NCBI RefSeq assembly: GCF_047663525.1
Contig: NC_092611.1
Location: 7,973,001 to 8,037,000, forward strand
Reading direction: 5' to 3'
Origin: Anas platyrhynchos
Lineage: Eukaryota; Chordata; Aves; Anseriformes; Anatidae
DNA: 64,000 nucleotides
Positions 62,244 through 64,000 of this stretch are shown piece after piece (positions within the stretch are counted from its first letter, which is position 1; each line of letters opens with the position of its first letter). Under the pieces are notes generated by a model. It made no database searches. It was not told where the DNA came from and was given only the letters and a program-made list of their open reading frames with translations. Made by a program: the position numbers and the translations under genes.

Positions 62244-62625
62244 ATTAGCTTGGGCTGGAAGGGGCATTAAAGATCACCTAACTCCAACCCCAATGCCCTG
62301 GGCAGGGATGCCACCCTCCTCCAAACCTTGAACACCTCCAGCAATGGGGCATCCCCAATTTCTCTGGGCAGCCTGTGCCAGTGCCAGTGCCTCACTACCC
62401 TGACAGTGGAGAACTCCCTCCTAATGCCTAACCTAAATCTCTCTTCTAGTTTAAGACTCTTCCCCCTTGTCTTGTCATTATCTACCTGAGGAAAGAATCC
62501 GTCTCCATCCTTTTTATAAGACCCTTTTAAGTACTGACAGACTGCACAGAGGTCTCCCCAGAGCCTTCTCGTCTCCAGACTGAACACCCCCAGCTCTCTC
62601 AGCCTGTCTTCACAGGAGCAGAAGA
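62244..62625 (-). mobile_element. CR1 LINE fragment, antisense, about 380 bp
   Basis: The longest CR1 copy in the window: gcttgggctggaaggggcat, tctccaaaccttgaacacct, ctctgggcagcctgtgccag, ccctccttatgcctaa-like blocks and ctcagcctgtcttcacagga occur in the order of an inverted CR1 3' region. No open frame. Confidence 0.95.
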
Positions 62626-64000
62626 AAATCCCCATCAGAGGGAGTTTCGGAAAGCAGCAGTTGAGACAGCTCGGGCTCAGAGGTGAAACAGCCTTTTGGT
62701 GGATTCTCAGCAGAAATAGCAAAATTCTGTCGAGTACACTTTTCCACCAGGGACCTGCTCCCCCAGAAAAGGCCTGCATGGGAGCTCCATCAGCCAGGGT
62801 ATGCAAAACTGGATCGAGCACTAAGGAATTAAGAGCTGGAAGCCAGCCTATGCCATCCCCAGGAAATGGCTAGACCCAAGCAGCTTAAAACCTATCATAA
62901 TAGTTAGAAAAAAACAACTAATCCCAGCAAGAACACATCTGGACCTCAGGGGCAGACGGGCACATACCAGAGCGCTCCAGCAGCTGAAGTTCCACTCTTA
63001 ACAGCTCAACCCAATGCAACTGGCTATGACAGCACAAGGGACAGCACACAGAAAATAATCCCAGAGCCACCTTGTACCTGGGACTCGTCAACCAGAGGCA
63101 GACGACAAGGGGAAGCCACAAAGAGCTCTACAACAACGAGAAACAGCCATGTGCCAGGACACAGACGGTGCTCCCAAAGAGGGGACCAAGAGCTAATGCT
63201 CCCTTGCACACCTCTTCGCACGGGAAGCACTGGGAGGGGGAGTAGGGGGAGCACTCCAAGCACCTCGACAGGAACGAGCAGCAAGAAGGAAAAGCAAAGA
63301 TTTCTTCGTGCCAGAGCAGCAAGCGTGGAGGATTTCACTCCATCTGGGTGCCTAGATGTGCTTGGACTTGGGAGATTCCAAGCACAGCTCCGTGGAGCTG
63401 CGTTATGCTGGAGGTGCACCCCAGTTTAACTCCAGGGCATCCCTGGCAGCTGCCATGGAAGAGCAAAGAGCTGGTGGCTCCGGCATGGCAGCTCGTCCCG
63501 TTACACAGCAGCAAGACAGCAACCTTCCCAAACCAACACCACACCATGCAAAAGGCAGAGGGTTTTAAAATGCATCACTTTTCACTTTCTTCAACCGAGC
63601 ATCTGTGGTTTTAAATTTGTAAGATTTCAGTCAGGTGCTGCATTTTTTTAAATTTTTTTAGCAGGCACCTAGAAAGAGGAAAGGGACTTTCAGGGGGAGG
63701 CAGACGTAGTGGCGCCTACAACATCATAACAGAAAATAGTGAACGTCACAAAATGGATCTTCTAGGTATCAAAGATACAGGTCAAGGTGGCAAGGAGGCC
63801 CTGATCACATCATTTACACAGCGGAAATGGCAAAATACATGGAAAAAAAAAAATAAAGACTCTGTAGTGTTTAGAGTATGAATGCTCTGGAAAACAAACT
63901 CCAATGAGGATGGCAATTATCCTAGAAAAAACAAACTGACACAGCCCCAGGAGCTTCTTTCTACCAAGGAGGAAGAGGGAATCGTGCAGCAGCGTGGACT
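62626..64000. other. Non-coding right end
   Basis: No coding exon or repeat recognised apart from short A/T runs near 63640-63660 and 63840-63855. The window ends in what is probably BCL9L upstream or intronic sequence. Confidence 0.45.

Noticed and set aside
34729..64000. Search for UPK2, FOXR1 or other human 11q23 neighbours to the right of BCL9L
   Set aside because: No exon encoding a recognisable part of these proteins was found on either strand, so none is reported.

Overview
The window is vertebrate nuclear DNA, most likely from a bird. The genes are intron-split, with GT-AG introns in correct phase, and close orthologues of three human chromosome 11q23 neighbours (DDX6, CXCR5, BCL9L) lie in the human order and orientation. 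The interspersed repeats I recognise are CR1 LINE fragments, the dominant bird retrotransposon, and gene spacing is compact and GC-rich, as on an avian microchromosome. I cannot name the species. No bacterial, viral or CRISPR-like system is present.

Left part (1-10150): DDX6, the DEAD-box RNA helicase of P-bodies, on the minus strand. Ten coding exons give residues 1-391. The remaining C-terminal exons (helicase motifs V and VI) lie beyond the left edge. The gene starts in a TATA-less CpG island (about 9330-10150) with YY1, NRF1 and CACGTG-type sites and a 44-bp alternating purine-pyrimidine tract. The DEAD motif itself is split by a GC-AG intron.

Middle (10150-20930): CXCR5, the B-cell and follicular-helper T-cell chemokine receptor, on the plus strand, head-to-head with DDX6. 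The long open frame at 16756-17943 is not the whole gene. A 13-codon first exon at 12009-12047 with a strong Kozak context splices in phase over a 4.8-kb intron to 16867, giving a 371-residue receptor. The transmembrane-2 aspartate (2.50) is asparagine here.

Right part (20930-64000): BCL9L, the beta-catenin/Pygopus adaptor of Wnt signalling, on the minus strand and tail-to-tail with CXCR5. Seven exons encode about 1,530 residues including HD1, HD2 and the natural C-terminus. Its 3'UTR is about 3.3 kb and rich in homopolymer tracts. The short initiator exon was not found. From 34729 to the right edge I see no convincing coding exon: the 29 kb is probably BCL9L 5' intron and upstream sequence, with CR1 fragments, a CpG-rich island and a few AT-rich candidate enhancers.

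The genes do not form a pathway. DDX6 is a general mRNA-decay and translation-repression factor, CXCR5 is lymphoid-specific, and BCL9L is a transcriptional co-activator. Their association is ancient synteny.
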